Shown here piece after piece: positions 43,442-56,451 of a stretch of DNA of 64,000 nucleotides (its first letter is position 1; each line of letters starts with the position of its first letter). The stretch comes from Marsupella aquatica (lineage: Eukaryota > Marchantiophyta). A program made the position numbers and the translations under genes. Where the stretch lies: contig CCZZQB010000055.1 in NCBI GenBank assembly GCA_973895155.1, positions 1 to 64,000 of the forward strand. Reading direction: 5' to 3'. The notes under the pieces were generated by a model. It was not told the origin of the DNA and did no database searches. It worked only from the letters and a program-made list of their open reading frames with translations.

Positions 43442-46400
43442 TGCGGTGCGTCCCATGGGGCCCAAAACCCAAGAAACCCCCCCGCACAAGCTGATTCCCG
43501 CAGGTTTCGTCCTCGATGAGGCCATTTCCGCGGCTTAGCAGCATGGGACGCTGCTAATCTCCTCTACTACTACGATTAACATTTTACACACATATACTAG
43601 ACAGATCCTTCATCGGGTCATGAGATACTTAGCCGGCCTATTCTAGGCCCTCCCTTGTATTCCTCTCCTGGTCTTCCATTAGGTATGTTTGGATTCCGCC
43701 GCCGGAATGATCCCCAATTGGCTTGGTTAAGCCGCTAAGACCTCTCTCAGCTCGACACATCCATCTCTCACTCCCTTGCTACTTCCCTTCATTGATGTGG
43801 GCACTCTTCACACAAGTTAATGTGACACACAAATAGCAAAATGACTCCTTCTGACTGAGTTATACCATGCACTTGCCATACAAACAGTACATCTCATACC
43901 TTTCTGTATAACTAACCGAGAGGTTCTCTTACTACTTGATCCCAGCCCTACTGGTGCAACTAAAAACTTGCTAAAGAAGAGGCCCTGAACTCCCCGTAGC
44001 CCAGGTACTTATCCTGGTTGCGGATCCGCCTGATTCCTTGCAGCGTAAGCCTAATCTACTTACTGTAATCTACCTAACTGTAATCTACCTATGTACAGCG
44101 AGGCAGGAGCACAAGTGTTGCCCTCACTCGTGGATCTGCAATCCCACTAATCTAAGTGTCAGGGCCGTCGCCTGGTCCTGATCCTTAGTCTAAACTTGGA
44201 GATTAGCACCTGCCCTGCCCACTCACGCCTCCTACCTCCACGTCCGTCCTTCCTAAAAGGAACAGCGCCTTTGCACCGTCATGAAACCGGTGGCGGATCC
44301 TCAATGGACGCCCCCAACGCTTCCCCCGCAGCCACTGCCGTCGGTACGTCCTCTGACATATTACCTGCCCCGGACCGAGTCAACTCTTCATCGGCCTGAC
44401 TGGGTCCACCCTCGGCTTCGGCCTCAGCATCGGCCACGGCCTCCCCGACATGTTCTAGTGGAGGATCTGGTACCTCGGCTTCATTATTGTTGTCCCGGCC
44501 TCGGCCTTGCCATCCCCACTTCCTAGGACTGGTGGATCCACCGCCGTGCCGATGCCGGAGGTTGGTGCCGGGTTTATCTTCTCGGTCACAACGGCTTGAG
44601 AAGCCGTATAACTCCCAACCTAGAAGGTTTCCGCTTCTTCTTCTTCCCTATTTCGACAACCGGTTCCTTCCCCTTGCCACTTACCTCCGACACCGGGGTG
44701 AGTGTCTCGGCTTGTCCTTCGGCCAATACTACCCCTGGTAGCTAGGTTGCCCCAATTGGAGTTGGACCTGATGAAGCCAAGCATTTAAATACTGCGGCTT
44801 GTTTCTTCAGCCGCTCCGTTTGGTTGTCGGCCCTCCGCTGTAGGTTCTCCATCTTCCTCATGATTTCCTCCAACTCCTCCTAGGTCTCGTCCAGGTCTTT
44901 GCACGCCTCCTCCAGTTCCTTTCTGGCTTCTTCCAATTCCATTTTTAAGGTAGCCGTCTCCTCCTGGGTTGCTCTTAGCTCCTTGTCGAGCTTTGCTACG
45001 ACCTCAGACTCCATCTTATTCATCTTGGCATAAGTCTGATCGAGCTGGTCGTCCTTCACGCAGGTCGGCCTTGAAGCTGGCCGTCAGGGACGCAAGCTCC
45101 TATTGCAGCGCAATAATCCCTTGATAGGATTTCCCTAACTCTGCTTCCTTCTGCTCAAGGGCTCCGCGGATATCTTTGAGCTCTCCTTTCAATGCCCTCT
45201 CCCTTCTCTGAGTCTCCGCCATGGCCTGGTTGTTGGCGGTTAAGTGGGCCTCCTCTGCGTCCCTTAGCTCCCGCTTCCATTTCTCTCTTTCTTTGACTGC
45301 GCCGGCCAACTCTCCTTGGGTCCGAGTCAGTTTATCTTTGATAATCTGATTGTCAGACTGAGCGATATCCAACTGGCCCTGCATGATGTTTAGCTCATGC
45401 CGCTTAATCCGCAGCTCATCTTGGGCTTTCTTGGCCGCCTGCAGGACTTCCACCTCGGCTTTCTTCTCCCTAAGCCGCCGGATGACCTCGTCCTTCTTGG
45501 TTCTCTCCAAAGCCACCGCTTCTTCTAATCTGTGCTTCTCCAACCTCTCCCTCTGGAAGAAAGGTCCCTGCTCCAACTCCTCCCCAAAGATGCTGACCGC
45601 TAGGTCCCCACACATCTCCCCATACTCCATGGCTCTATCTTTGGCATAGGTGGAGTAAGTAGAAGTCATCGGCATCAACCACCTTGGCCCCTGTTCCCAC
45701 GCTGCCTTGCGGATTTCTTCTACGGTGGCAAGAGGGTTGCTTCTTTTTTCGGCAAGCCGCCTGATGTCCTCCGGCCAATCTCCTCCTGGTAAATCTTTCT
45801 CCCTAGCCAGGGCTGCTTTCTCTTCCTCCCTAAGTCGCTCCTGAAACTCTTGTGCCGTCTGCTTTATGCCGTCAAAGCTCGGGGGAGCAACCTCTGGTGG
45901 GGGAGACTTGGGGCTACTCTGCTGGGTGGGGTCCCCTCGAACTACTCTTGGAAGCGTGGGGATAAATCGGCCACAGGTCCTTACTCCTGGAACATGATGA
46001 TCCGACCCATAGCCGGAGTTATCATTGCTGTAGTCCTTCGCCGCCTCCTCCACTGCTTGGACTCCCTGCTTCCCCCTCTGTTCCCCTGGTCCTGCCGTGA
46101 AAACGGCCCCACAGATCACGGGCCCTTGTTCCTCCTCTGGGTTCCATGCTGTCCTCTCCCTCTGTTCTCCGCGGGAAGGAGCCTTAGGCTGCTGTCTCCG
46201 ATTGGGGGCTTGAGGCTCCCACATACATTCGCACTCCCGGCTTGTGTTCCGGCCTCCTTCTCTCCTTGGCTCTAGTAAAGGGGTTTTCCCTCCTAAGTCG
46301 GCTTAGGCTGGCCTCTAGGGCAGTGTCCTGTACCGGTGCCGTTGCCATTGCTGGTGCCGTTCTCTCCTTCTCCAGCATTTTCAGCAGATTCTGCATGTCT

Positions 46401-48022
46401 GATTGCTATATCGGCAAGTCTGCTTCTCTGCTGCCGGCCTCTGTTCTGGAACCTCCTCTAGTGCCCTTGCCTACAGGGGAAGTACCGGGGCAAAGATCTG
46501 ACTTCGGGCATACCGGCACAACAACGGCATGTGATAGCCAAGCCGGGACATGCTTCCCACGCCGATCACCTGCTGTTCCTCCTTCAAGAACTTCTTCATT
46601 TGGGTGAGGAGGTACCCGTTATAGTCCCGGCTTGGGTCTGGCCTCTCCGCCAGGTAGACGTGTGCCTTGCCAATCTCTGCCCTTGGCAAGTTGCAGTGCA
46701 TGGTTACCCGCAAGAAATCAATCATTCTCCGATATGCGGGTTGGTGCAGCTGTTTTGGAAGAAGCCATTCTTTGTTGATGGCCCTGGAAACGACCAAAAC
46801 TCCTTGTCTGGCAAGGTCTTCCCGGTATCTACTTTGGTCTTATTGCCCATTGGCAAGCCAAACGCCTAGTCAATCACCCGGGGAGTGAGATAGAAATCCT
46901 TCCAATACACCCTCGTGGAATTGGTCTCGGGTTCCCATGATCCCATGAATTCTAATAAGTCTGAGTCTGGCACCTCCGGCTTCAGCCATGGTAATCTTAC
47001 GAAGGCTTCCAAGCCGGATCCGACCATGAAGCCCTAGTACTTCTTGGTCTGCATGGCCATAAAGCATGCATCCTCCTCCCGTGCAAAATGTAATTGCACT
47101 TCCTCTGGTAGGGTCGCCGCCCAGCCTTTCCAGGTGTCATCATTTGTTGGAATGGCATTGATGGGATCGACCTCCTCCTCTTCGGCTTCTCCCTGCCTCC
47201 GGTTTTGCTGCTCTGCTGGTTTCCTTGGTGTCGCCGACCTCGTTCTTTTTGCCGGGGTGGCCTCTTCGTTGTTGTTTCCTTTCCTCTTCATCTCGGCTGC
47301 CGTGGATGTTTCTCCTAGCATAGTTGCCTTGGTCCACCCTTCCGTGCTACCCTTCAACTCCCAGTGCGCGTTGTTGCAGCGGTTGATGGCTTCCCGAATG
47401 CCGACGATTTTGTCTTCGCAAAATAGAAGGTCATCAAGCTGATTGGCAGTAGGAGTCCACAAGAACTCGGCCTTGATGAGTTCTCCTCCTAAGAAGGCAA
47501 ACTTCTGCAGCTCCCACAGTCGAGCGAGCTCCTGCCATTCTCGAGCTGCTCTCTCCAATTCTTCGTCCTTGTAAGTCCCAATGTACTCAGTTGCCCGTTT
47601 GAATAGGCATCCCCAAAAATATGTCGCTTGATTGACGTTGCTAATACCCTCCTTGACTCGATCATTGGTATCTGTTCCCACCCAGAGTGCTTGCCTAAGC
47701 AGCTGACAGTATTTGGCCTCCCATAGTCGTCTGCCCAGTTCGTGCTTGCAAATGAGCCACTATTCCTTGCGAGCGGTCCTTACCCCACTCCGCCTCTGGT
47801 CTTCCCTCCCATTGGTCACCCCTAGCCGCCGACGCTTATCGCGCCCTAACCCTAATCGTGTTCTCTCCCCCGGCATCCTTACTTCCGGCCTCGGCCTGGG
47901 TTCCATAGTCACCCTTAATTGTTTATATTTTCCTCATTCTTGTAACTATACTAAGGTTTTTTTGGGTACACTCCTACTTTTACCATGTAAACCGTCCTAG
48001 TGATTCCTGGCTAGGCATCACA
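43442..48022 (-). mobile_element. Family-A solo LTR inside the gag of element B
   Basis: A complete A-family LTR on the minus strand (4581 bp), from TGTGATGCC at 48022 to GACGCACCGCA at 43442, more diverged than the element-A LTRs. No A-family internal sequence is present. Flanking 5-mers differ (CTCCT left, CTTAA right) and about 60 gag codons are missing across the junction. This fits recombination between two A-type insertions and not simple LTR-LTR loss from a single element. Confidence 0.85.
44279..47906 (-). pseudogene. LTR-encoded protein in the 43.4-48.0 kb solo LTR, degraded
   Basis: Starts at ATG 47906 (in MEPRPRPEVR context) and ends with the PPPVS stop at 44279-44281, as in element A. 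Frames are broken into pieces: 47681-47034 (N-terminal helices, KRTRSATPRK patch), 46797-46471 (core end, NGYLL), 46396-46184, and 46224-45100 (coiled coil). The FGLPxG core is split by a stop near 46866 (CTAG in place of an open codon). It is the most decayed A-family copy in the window. Confidence 0.75.
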
Positions 48023-48391
48023 CTTAATGGCGTCTTCCCCGTTGGCCTTAGCAGTGGCTTCAAACTCATCCAACCATTCATCTGGATCATCCTCATGACG
48101 CCCTTTGAAAGGTCGATAATTGAACCGCGACCGTTGTGATATTTGTGGGGGAGCTTGGGCAGCGCGGGCCATCGGTGGGGTGGCCGCCATAGGTACTGGT
48201 GGCGGTGGTGGTGCAGCAGGGACCAGAGCAGGACCGGCTGGACCGGACCCCAAAGGTCCCGGTGGTATGTTCATTTGTCGAGGCGATTGCGAATCCTCCA
48301 AACCTGAAGAGTCAGAGCTTGTGGGGGTTGCACTCTCTCGTTCGATGGTCAATCTCCTCAAGTAAGCTGCTTGAGAACGAGTGACGGGCAT
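48023..48391 (-). pseudogene. gag: N-terminal gag of element B
   Basis: Begins MPVTRSQAAYLRRL at 48391, about 110 bp from the primer-binding site. A Pro/Ala-rich stretch precedes ISQRSRFNYRPF and DDPDEWLDEFEATAKANGED, which is the same capsid start as in element A. The frame stops three codons into the inserted A-family LTR. Downstream gag is at 43441-41864. Confidence 0.85.
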
Positions 48392-48489
48392 TTACTCATA
48401 TAAATGCAATGGTTAGTAACTCACAAGGGCCTGGTGTATTCTGCCTAAGTGCACCCGCACATGTCTCCCCTCTACTACACGTAGAGTGC

Positions 48490-48507
48490 CCCTTCCATCT
48501 AGCACCA
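48490..48507 (-). other. Primer-binding site of element B
   Basis: TGGTGCTAGATGGAAGGG on the minus strand, 13 bases after the 5' LTR end at 48521. It is nearly the same as the element-A site. The LTR end was placed at the CA of ACGTGACA, so the spacing depends on that choice. Confidence 0.6.
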
Positions 48508-48520
48508 AAAACAAAGGCTA

Positions 48521-51500
48521 TGTCACGTCGTCAGCCTAGGCTTTAACCGGGCTTTGGCTCAGACAGGCACATCTTTTGTCAATATGAGGGTTCGGGCAAG
48601 GAGGGAGGCACGGAATGCACCTAAATCACATAAACTAGCGCTAAGTGCGCCTATTGTCATATACGGACACTTCTTAGGTATGGTTTGTGTTCCGTCGCTG
48701 GAACGTATCTCAGTCGATAGCAGGACCGACCCCGGCTTATGGGCTTCTAAGCCTTCATGTTGTCTGCCTTTGATCCGGATTCGATGGTATGGGTACTCAA
48801 CCCGGGCTCGCAACCACTTACCCGCAAGCTGCACCCCGTGCACGACTCGGGTAGTGCGTTCGGCCAAATGTTGGCACCTATACACGAGATTCACACATAT
48901 ACAGACGCACAAGCATACAATCTCGATTTACACGAAGGAAATAATGGGAAAGGATTTTACTACATAGGAGACATATGCGTACACTTAGTTGACCCAAAAT
49001 CTCTGGAATGAACAGGTCCAAGGCTGATGGTGTACACTACAACGGAGCCTAGCTCTGCACTCGCCCAGCAAGCTTAGTCCTACACCCTCCCCTTGGTACA
49101 CTTTCACTCCCAGAGGTCGGGACTCCCCGCACATACCGTGGATGTCCAACATTGAGACTAAAAACCCCCCTGCCTCTACCGAGGGGTGCACTAAATACTA
49201 AGGGCTGAGGAACGGAGTGCCCTCGCGCCCAAAGATTCGCTCACTAAGGTCCTAACTAAGCTGGCTGTCAGGCCGGAAAATGGCTTATCTTATTAGAAGA
49301 TCCTAATCTACGCAGGTTGTACAGCATGGCAGTGCTGCTTTAACTAGGGTAGGTGCTTGTCCCTATAGCCTAATTTAGCTATTCCTAACTCTACTCTAAT
49401 CCTACTCCGCCGCTAATGCCTGGCACGCTTGCCAGAGCCACCTGAGTGGGAGCGGCTATCCCGTTGCCTTCTGTGCCTGTCGGTGTCCTGCTTGAGTAGC
49501 TGGACCTGGTCCAGCAGAGATTTGTTTTCTCGCTTTGCCACGTCTGCCTCTTCCACGGCCTCCTGGCATGCCTCCTCTAGTTGCTGGGTGTCACTCATCA
49601 GCTTGTCCACCAATTGGGCCTGTTTTGTGGCTTCTCCTTGAAGCCGCGCCACCTCTGCCTTCAGGGTGTCAATCTCGGCTGTGTCTCGCTGAGACTTGGA
49701 GTCAGCTTCCTCCAGATCCTTTTGCCAACTGATGGCTTGCCCCTGCAAACCGTCAATCTTGGTCCAGAGCCGCGCGATCTCGACGTCCTTTCCGAGCCCG
49801 GCTTGTACTCCTACGCTGCTTGGGCTCTAGCCTCCGCAACCTGGTCCTCCGTGGCCGTTATCTGAGGCCGTAGTTGCTGGAGTTCAGCCTCTAGGGTTGC
49901 CACTTTGTCCTTCAGGTAGGCAGACTCAACCCGATATCGCTCTATTCTCTGTGCGGTCTCTGCCTGCGCATGTCCTGCCCTTACTGCCGCAACCAACTCC
50001 TGGTTGAAGAAGTAGGCCACCCTCCGGGCCATGTATTCCCCGGTGTCACGAGAGATCTGTTGCGAGAAATCTTCCAACAACCCGTTCAGAGATGTGCCCG
50101 ACGCAAAGAGTTCCGGATGGTCTAGACTGTGTCCTTCTGGATTCGGGCACGGGCAGACTCCAACCCGTGCGAGAGTAGGAGTGGACACATCCAGCCCTTG
50201 AGGTAAGTCGGTCAAAGGAGCTGGTCCCACTGGAGGTGGGTGGTTCTCCGGCACAACCGCGAGGGGTGGAGGAATCTCCCCGGCTACCATGGCATCTGCT
50301 TCGGGTACGGCTTCATCCGGCCCGGCTTTGATGGCATTGTCCCAATTGATCATGTCTAAGGTCGCGATAACGTCAATGGGTATGCCTGGCGGGGCGGTAG
50401 CGGCGGGTTGCGGGGCCATGGTAGCAGGACTTGCAGCTGCTAGACTTTGAGCCTCGGGCTACGGTCGCCTTACCTGGGCTGGGAACACCCATTTTGGCGG
50501 GGCCAACTCGGGCTCGTTGAGATGCGGGAGGCTCTGACGGTCAAAATGAGCGTACCACTCGAGGATGATTTTGATGTGGCTAGCGAAGTACGCCCTCCCA
50601 CCAAGGTACAAAGTCTTCCTTCTCCGCTCCATCTCCTCGTGGAACTTCTTGATGAAGCAGGACGCCCACTTCCTGGGCCGATAGTTCTCCACCTGGATGA
50701 CCTGAGCGGCCAATATTTCTCCTCTGGGTTCCATCATGTGGAGGGCATACCGCTGGAACTCTAGGCGTTCTGCTACCTCTGGGATGAGGCACGTCCTCAT
50801 TAAGAACCCATTGTCCACTACTCCCTCGGCCGGAAAGCTAGATGACTGGTATTTAGCTCCCTTGCCCCTTGGAGCCCGCGGCTCTACCCGGTTTATCCCC
50901 TTGGGTAAGCCAAAAATCATCTTCAGACGTGCCTCATTGAGACACATCACTCTCCCATGCGCTCGAGTTTTTTGGCGGGCCTCATTGAAGTTCTGAATGA
51001 ACTCCGTCATATCCTGCCCGTAATACCTACTTTCGTTCCAAGGGAGAGAGGCGAGGTGCTCAAACCCCTGGGTCTTCAGATAGCATGCATGCTTGGGGTG
51101 GAGGATGTTCTTGTGAACATTGTCCCCCATGCGATGCATGGTCAGCTTGGCTACCGCAACTGTGGCCAAAGGCAACCCGGATACGGCTGTAGGCTTCTTC
51201 CTCTTCCTACCCCGAGACTGATTACCGGGGTGACTAGAAGAAGGGGACATCTCTCCTTCCTCTCGGTCAGGTGGTGGTAGCGCCACTACCGTGAGTATTG
51301 GTGTCGGGGCCGCTAGCGTTACCGTGTTATCCCCTTGGGCTTGCTGGAGTGGTGTTGGGTTGTTCGTACCCTGCGGCCGTTGATTCAGAGGAGGGTGAGC
51401 CTCCTCGTCTTCGAAGCTGATATTTACCGCATTCACCACGGATGGTACTCGGAGAGGTGGTGGAACCGGTGGCGGGGACCAGCTTGGCTGAGGCCGAGGA

Positions 51501-52480
51501 GGTGTAGGTGCGGGTACGAGCACGGGTTGGCCGGCACTGGTCGTTGATGGTAGAGTTGCCATGAAGTTCTGCAGGTGTCGGTGGAGGTTTTCCGATGCAA
51601 GTGAAGATGGTCCTGTCGACCGGGTAGTGTTGAACTCGCCGTTGATGATAGCCCAAACCCGAGCGGGGATGTGGTCGAAGTGGTGCCATTGCAAGTCGAT
51701 CGTGCCCGAAATATTGAAGACCTCGTCCGGAAGCCGAAGCAATGCCTCCCAGAAGCCGATGTATTTGCCTCCGTCGAAGAAGTACCCTGATACCTCTTCA
51801 GGTCGGTAAAGCTCGCTATGGGATGGGTACTCAAAGTTAAGGAGATAGTGGTGGCAGCCTGCTAGGCGGATGGCTCTCTCGTATTCGCGTTCGATCTCAT
51901 ATTGGCGCGGGTTGGCATGTTTCAATGAGTCGGCCAAGTGCCCTCCGATAGACAGGAACTGAGTCCAGAATTGTATGGCCGAACTGGAAAGGATTGTGTG
52001 CGACATTCAGAGGAGATAGCAGGTGACTAAGGAAAAGCGAGAGAGTTGGGATCGAAGCTGGCGCGTGGACTGGAGAGCTGGTGCACTACAAAGGATCGGC
52101 CCCCCTTTTATACCCTGAGAGGTCGTTGATCACCCGACGCCTCCTCGTCGCTTATAGGTCGAGCCTTTCACGCTCGCAGTGTACCAGCCCCTTCGCCAGT
52201 CCAGGTCAGCTCGTGTCAGTGGCCGCCTCCCGGAGTTTGTTATACGGACCCAAGGGAGGGGGAAAAAGGGCCCATTACATGCTCGCAACCCGGGCGTGCG
52301 AATGGCGACCTGCCGCCAGCCTGAACATGAATTCCCCTTATTGACTAATGATTTCCTACTTAGAATGGCTACCTAAATATTGTCGTTATGCTAATAATAA
52401 CGGCCTAAGATACCCCTAACGCGCATGCTAAGCGCAATTAGACTGAATTACTCATTACCCGCCGTACCGGCGGCATCACA
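48521..52480 (-). repeat. Family-B 5' LTR, about 3.96 kb with internal ORF
   Basis: Starts TGTGATGCCGCCGG at 52480 and ends near ACGTGACA at 48521. About 475 bp precede the ORF and about 900 bp of noncoding sequence follow it, the same layout as family A. The noncoding tail (48521-49412) includes strings related to 54000-54720 on the other strand. Confidence 0.85.
49413..52006 (-). pseudogene. Family-B LTR-encoded protein, 5' LTR copy
   Basis: The 515-codon frame (52006-50459) has an N-terminal helical domain (SSAIQFWTQFLSIGGHLADS ... FWEALLRLPDEVFN), a Pro-rich linker with a GRKRKKP basic patch, and the mobile-domain-like core: FEHLASLPW, KMIFGLPKG, DNGFLMRTC, YFASHIKIILEWY. A TAG after QVRRP (50459-50461; Gln in the 3' LTR copy) interrupts it. 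The frame continues as 50419-49811, Pro-rich then a coiled coil (RIERYRVESAYLKDKVATL), and 49748-49413 in another frame (more coil, RHRRQRDSRSHSGG). Total length before decay was probably about 860 residues. Confidence 0.78.
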
Positions 52481-52719
52481 AGAGGGTTGAAGCTCGCACC
52501 CTACTGCCGGCCGCCATGGACGTCCCTCGAAGAAAAGTAGAAAAGTGTGATCAGGCCGGCGCGAACGTCAAGTTAGGTTGTGACGGGGTGGACGTCCCTA
52601 CGTGGAGGCCATCCAAGACGTCCATGAGTTTTTCACGTGGGCCGGCGCGGAAGGAGTTGGCCGTCCTTGCGAAAAATGGGTGCCGTCCCTGTACATGTAG
52701 AAGTCGTCCAAGCCGGCGC

Positions 52720-54730
52720 CGTCTTTGCCATCTTCATGAGGAGGTGGTCCAGGACTTCAATCAGGAGTTGGAGGCCTTTCAGAGGATAGAGCGGTACCGG
52801 GTTGAGTCCGTGTACCTAAAGAAAGAAGTTCTGCTCCTTGAGACAACTGTTTGGCAAGGGTTGGGGTAGCCTGGAACTCCTTGTTGCTACTGATTCCAGA
52901 ACACACACCCAGTCTGCCTGCCTTTTCCTGCATTATCAAATGTTGTGGGCTCTATGGATGGGACGAAATGAGCAGATTTTTGAGAAAAAGGTGATCCGAG
53001 TATTTGATTTTGGGCTGGTCCTATCGGAAACCGAGACTCACTTGCGGGCTGCGGGCTGGTGCCTCCCCATTGGTGGGCGGCGCATCAGACTGGCTAAGGC
53101 TAGGGATCTCATAGCTTTAGAACGACGACAGTGGTTTGCTAGGAGTACTGGCAGAGTCACCTCTGTGGCTGCGTTGCTGGTCTAGGAGTGATAGCTATTG
53201 GAAGAGGTCGAATGGGATACCTCGCTTTACCGGCTCTAGGGCTCTAGAAGTTGACATGATGTATGGGTCACTCACATTTTGGGCCACTAGGTTTAGTCCC
53301 CCCCTTTTTTTATTGTGATTCTGGCCTTTGCTTTTGCCGCTGGCCTCCCTTAGGGAGTTGTTCTGATTTATCTATGGGGCTGTTTGCTTCCCCCCGGCCG
53401 TGGGGTTTTCGCGGTCTCACCTTTTTATTATAAAAAATATTTTCCCAGGAAGAGGCTGAGCTTCTGGAACTATGACCCAAGGTTGCAGCCGCCGATGAGT
53501 TGTTAGCAAATGCGCACCGCCCTAGCCAAATAGGCCAAAGCTGGGAAGGAGGCCGAGATTGCATGGCTCCGGACCCAGGTTGACAGTTTGAAGAACCAAA
53601 CTATCATCTGGCAGAAAGACCTGGAGGAGGCCAAAGAGCGGGCCCAGCATGACGCTGCGGAGATAGCCGCCCTACAGGCTGAAGTAGTGTGGCTTCAAAC
53701 CAAAGCCGAGAAGTAGAGCAGATGGTGGACAAGCTGACAAGCAACGCCCAGCAACTGGAAGAGGCATGCCAGGAGGCAGTTGAGGAGACGGACACGGCGA
53801 AGCGAGAGAACAAATCTCTGCTAGACCAAGTCCAGCTCCTCAAGACGGACAATGACAGACTCCGTAGGTAGCGGATGGCCGCTCCCACTCGGACGGCTCT
53901 GGCAAGCACACCAGGTATTAGCGGAGGGTTAGGCTTAGAATAGAACTAGGAGTAGCTAAAACAGGCTGTTAGGACTGTAAGCGTCGACCAGAAGATAGTG
54001 GCGCTAACATATTAGCCAGCCTGTGTAGAATAGGTTAGACTAATAGGACAAGTCGTAACCAGCTTAGTGAGGATATAAGTTAGTGTAGATTCGGGCACAA
54101 GGCCAGGTTGGTCCTCAGCCCTTAGTATTTAGCAGCCCCCCGGTAGAGGCAAGGGGGGATTTTAGACTTAGAAGTGGGCCATTCGCGGTACGCGCCTAGA
54201 GTCCTGAACTCGGTGAAGTGTCGAAGTGCCAAGGAGAGGGTATACAACTAAGCTCGTCGGGCGAGTGCGGAGCCGGGCTCCGTTGTAGTGTAATACACCT
54301 CAGCCTTGGACCCGTTCATTCACGAGGTGTCAGGTCAACCAATCGTAAGTGTATGATCCTATATGAATGAAATCCTTTCCCCTTAATTCCTTCATGTAAA
54401 TCAAGATTTCTGTTATGTATGAATGCATGTATGAGTCTCGTGTGCAAGTATCAATGTCAGGCCAAACAGGTTATGCCAACCGTGCATGGGGTGCAGGTTA
54501 CGGGTTCGGGGTTGCGAGCCCGGGTTGAGCCCTTGTACTAATGGATCCGGATCAAAGGCGCTAATACAAAGGCTTAGAAGTCCGTAAGCCGGGGTCAAAC
54601 CCGTGTCGACTGAGGTACGTTCCGGCGGCGGAACACAAAGTATACCTAAGCATGCTAGTAAGTAAATATACGCGCTCTTAGCGCTAGTTTGGAAGAATTA
54701 TACACAGTCCGCACGTCCCTCCTTGCTCGG
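52720..54730 (+). mobile_element. Family-B LTR fragment on the opposite strand
   Basis: The plus strand matches the C-terminal coil of the family-B LTR protein (FNQEL ... RIERYRVESVYLKKEV at 52757-52840, EAELLEL at 53452, WQKDLEEAKERAQHDAAEIA at 53612, LEEACQEAVEETDTAKREN at 53758). It then matches the LTR noncoding tail to about 54720 (GTTCCGGCGGCGGAACAC near 54620). Stops at 53470 and 53716 and frame changes show decay. It is interrupted by the piece at 52862-53440. The stretch 52481-52719 before it shows no match I recognise. Confidence 0.65.
52862..53440 (+). mobile_element. Probable LINE 3' end fragment
   Basis: Inserted within the coiled coil of the family-B LTR fragment. An open stretch (52838-53185) has ALWMGRNEQIFEKK, like the W.xRNxxIFxxK segment at the C-terminus of plant LINE polyproteins. 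The insert ends in an AT-rich tail (TTTTTATTATAAAAAATATT, to 53440). No clear target duplication was found. Identification rests on one motif and the tail. Confidence 0.35.
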
Positions 54731-56451
54731 ACCCGAATACTAACAGGGGAAGTGTTTGTCTTAGACGTAAATAGGCCTAAGGACTAGGCCAACGGCGTGA
54801 TAGAGATTCTACGTACCGCCAATCGAGAAGAGAATAGGAAACTCAACGGCCATTAGAACAAAGGCATTGCCAAAATTTGCAAAGATTAGCATCGCCCAGC
54901 GCTAGTATGCTGGAAGGGAAGGGGGAATTCCAAGGCAAAAGATAGAGATTGTACGTGACATCAATCAGGAAGTGAACAGGAAACTCAATTTCAAGCATTT
55001 CAAACCAAGAGAGGCCACGGCAGATGTTGAATATTTTCAGCGATGTGCACTACCTTAAATGTCGGACTCCTAGAAATCAATAGTTGGAACATACAATTCA
55101 ATGTCTACGCCTAAACACGGAACACAATGAACATAAGCAACGCTTGACGCTAGCTCAAATCTTGGAATCAACGAATGACCACAAAAGAACAAGAGAGCCG
55201 ATCCAAAACTGCAAGCTTTACTTCCAAAATGGGTCAAAACATATAACCGGTATTACATCAACCACAGATCATCCCCAAATCAACCCACGGAATAACATGA
55301 ACATAAGCAGTGCTTGGCATAGCTTAAATCTAGCTCTCTAAAAAGGAAATCGTCACCAACACACTAAAACTAGACCTTCTATCACTGAAAGCACCTCCAG
55401 CCCGAGAACCAAAATGCCTACAATTTCTAGTTGTTGTCGAAGCCCGCCGAAGCCCGCCCTGGCCCGTCTGTGCATTTTCTCAACCTGATCCGCACATAAC
55501 TGGGACACTGATCCAAAATGGGCCTAAAGATGTAGCCGGAAATACACGAACTCCGAATCAACCAAAGAAGAAATCCCACGGTCCAAGATGGACAAAAGCA
55601 GCGCTCGACGCTAGCTTAAATGGCGATTAAGGAATAGCAAATTGTATGCAAGTCTATGGCCACTGAAGCTTATGTCACTCAAACCACCTCCATCCTGAAA
55701 CACTTTAGCTCTACGATTGGCAGTCATCGTCGATGCCCGCCCTAGCCCGTCTATGGTTTTGCTTGAACCCTAGACCCCTAAGCCGCACATAAGACGACAA
55801 GGGGCGCCAAAACTCCGCATATTGATTCCCGGGGTCTAGAACATTTGTATCAAGGAAGTCAACACGTCCCAATCGCTCTTGCACTCGTCGCTCAATAGGC
55901 TGAATACCATCAGCAGGAATGACTTCATGAAAAGAAAACCAATCAGCAACTGCGCGCGGAGTGTCACGGTCGTCAATCCAAGGTATGTTTCTCTCCCCAG
56001 GACCAATCGCCTCATCATAAGGAAGCGCAAAATGATTCCGGAAAGTCAAGGTCTCGGTGGAAGTGTCACCATGAACGGACTTGAAGGAGCTAAAGTGACT
56101 CTCCTCCGGTCAAACTCTAGAAGGAGCGAAGAAGGCAAGCATTTCCTCCAAAGACATGAGTTCCTTCTTCTCCATCTGGTGGGAACTGTTAAACAAAATT
56201 GAGGCTAATGACAAGACCGATGTTGTTGAAATGACCCGACTTCAAGAGAGGTTGTGCCTGAAATGACTCGGAAGAGTGACCTAATGGAGAGTTTAAGGTT
56301 CAATGGAAAAAGGACCATTGAGAAAAACCAACCGCAACATGTGAGAAAGAGACGACTGTTTCCGGTAATAACAAAATATGCGGGGCCACAGAACGGACAA
56401 AAGATTCAAAATTTGTAATTAGAAAAGGAGACGTTTGGGGAGCGCCCGACT
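54731..56451. other. Region F, left part: dispersed palindromic motif and one short ORF
   Basis: Copies of a near-palindrome related to GCTAACGCCCAGCGCTAGC occur near 54671 (degenerate), 54885-54909, 55135-55155, 55301-55328 (degenerate), 55597-55617 and at the LTR insertion site 56441-56451. The words before and after (ATAAGC ... TTAAATC) are also repeated. A minus-strand ORF (56049-55711, MTFRNHFALPYDEAIG ..., 112 aa) looks protein-like (acidic/aromatic mix, no repeats) but I do not recognise it; it could be a further exon of the gene at 61150-63900. Nothing else is evident. Confidence 0.5.

Larger units (their letters stand above)
32131..52480 (-). mobile_element. Family-B Ty3/gypsy retrotransposon, decayed and multiply interrupted
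   Basis: Read on the minus strand: 5' LTR 52480-48521, primer-binding site, gag start at 48391, gag/protease/pol down to 34426, purine tract, then 3' LTR from 34406. Three insertions break it: an A-family solo LTR in gag (48022-43442), a family-E solo LTR in the end of pol (38089-34479), and family C in the 3' LTR at 32130. The part of the 3' LTR matching roughly 50210-48521 is missing from the window. Gag and pol align with element A along their whole length but carry stops and frameshifts. Bases after the 5' end (52481-52485) are AGAGG; the matching duplication cannot be checked. Confidence 0.88.
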
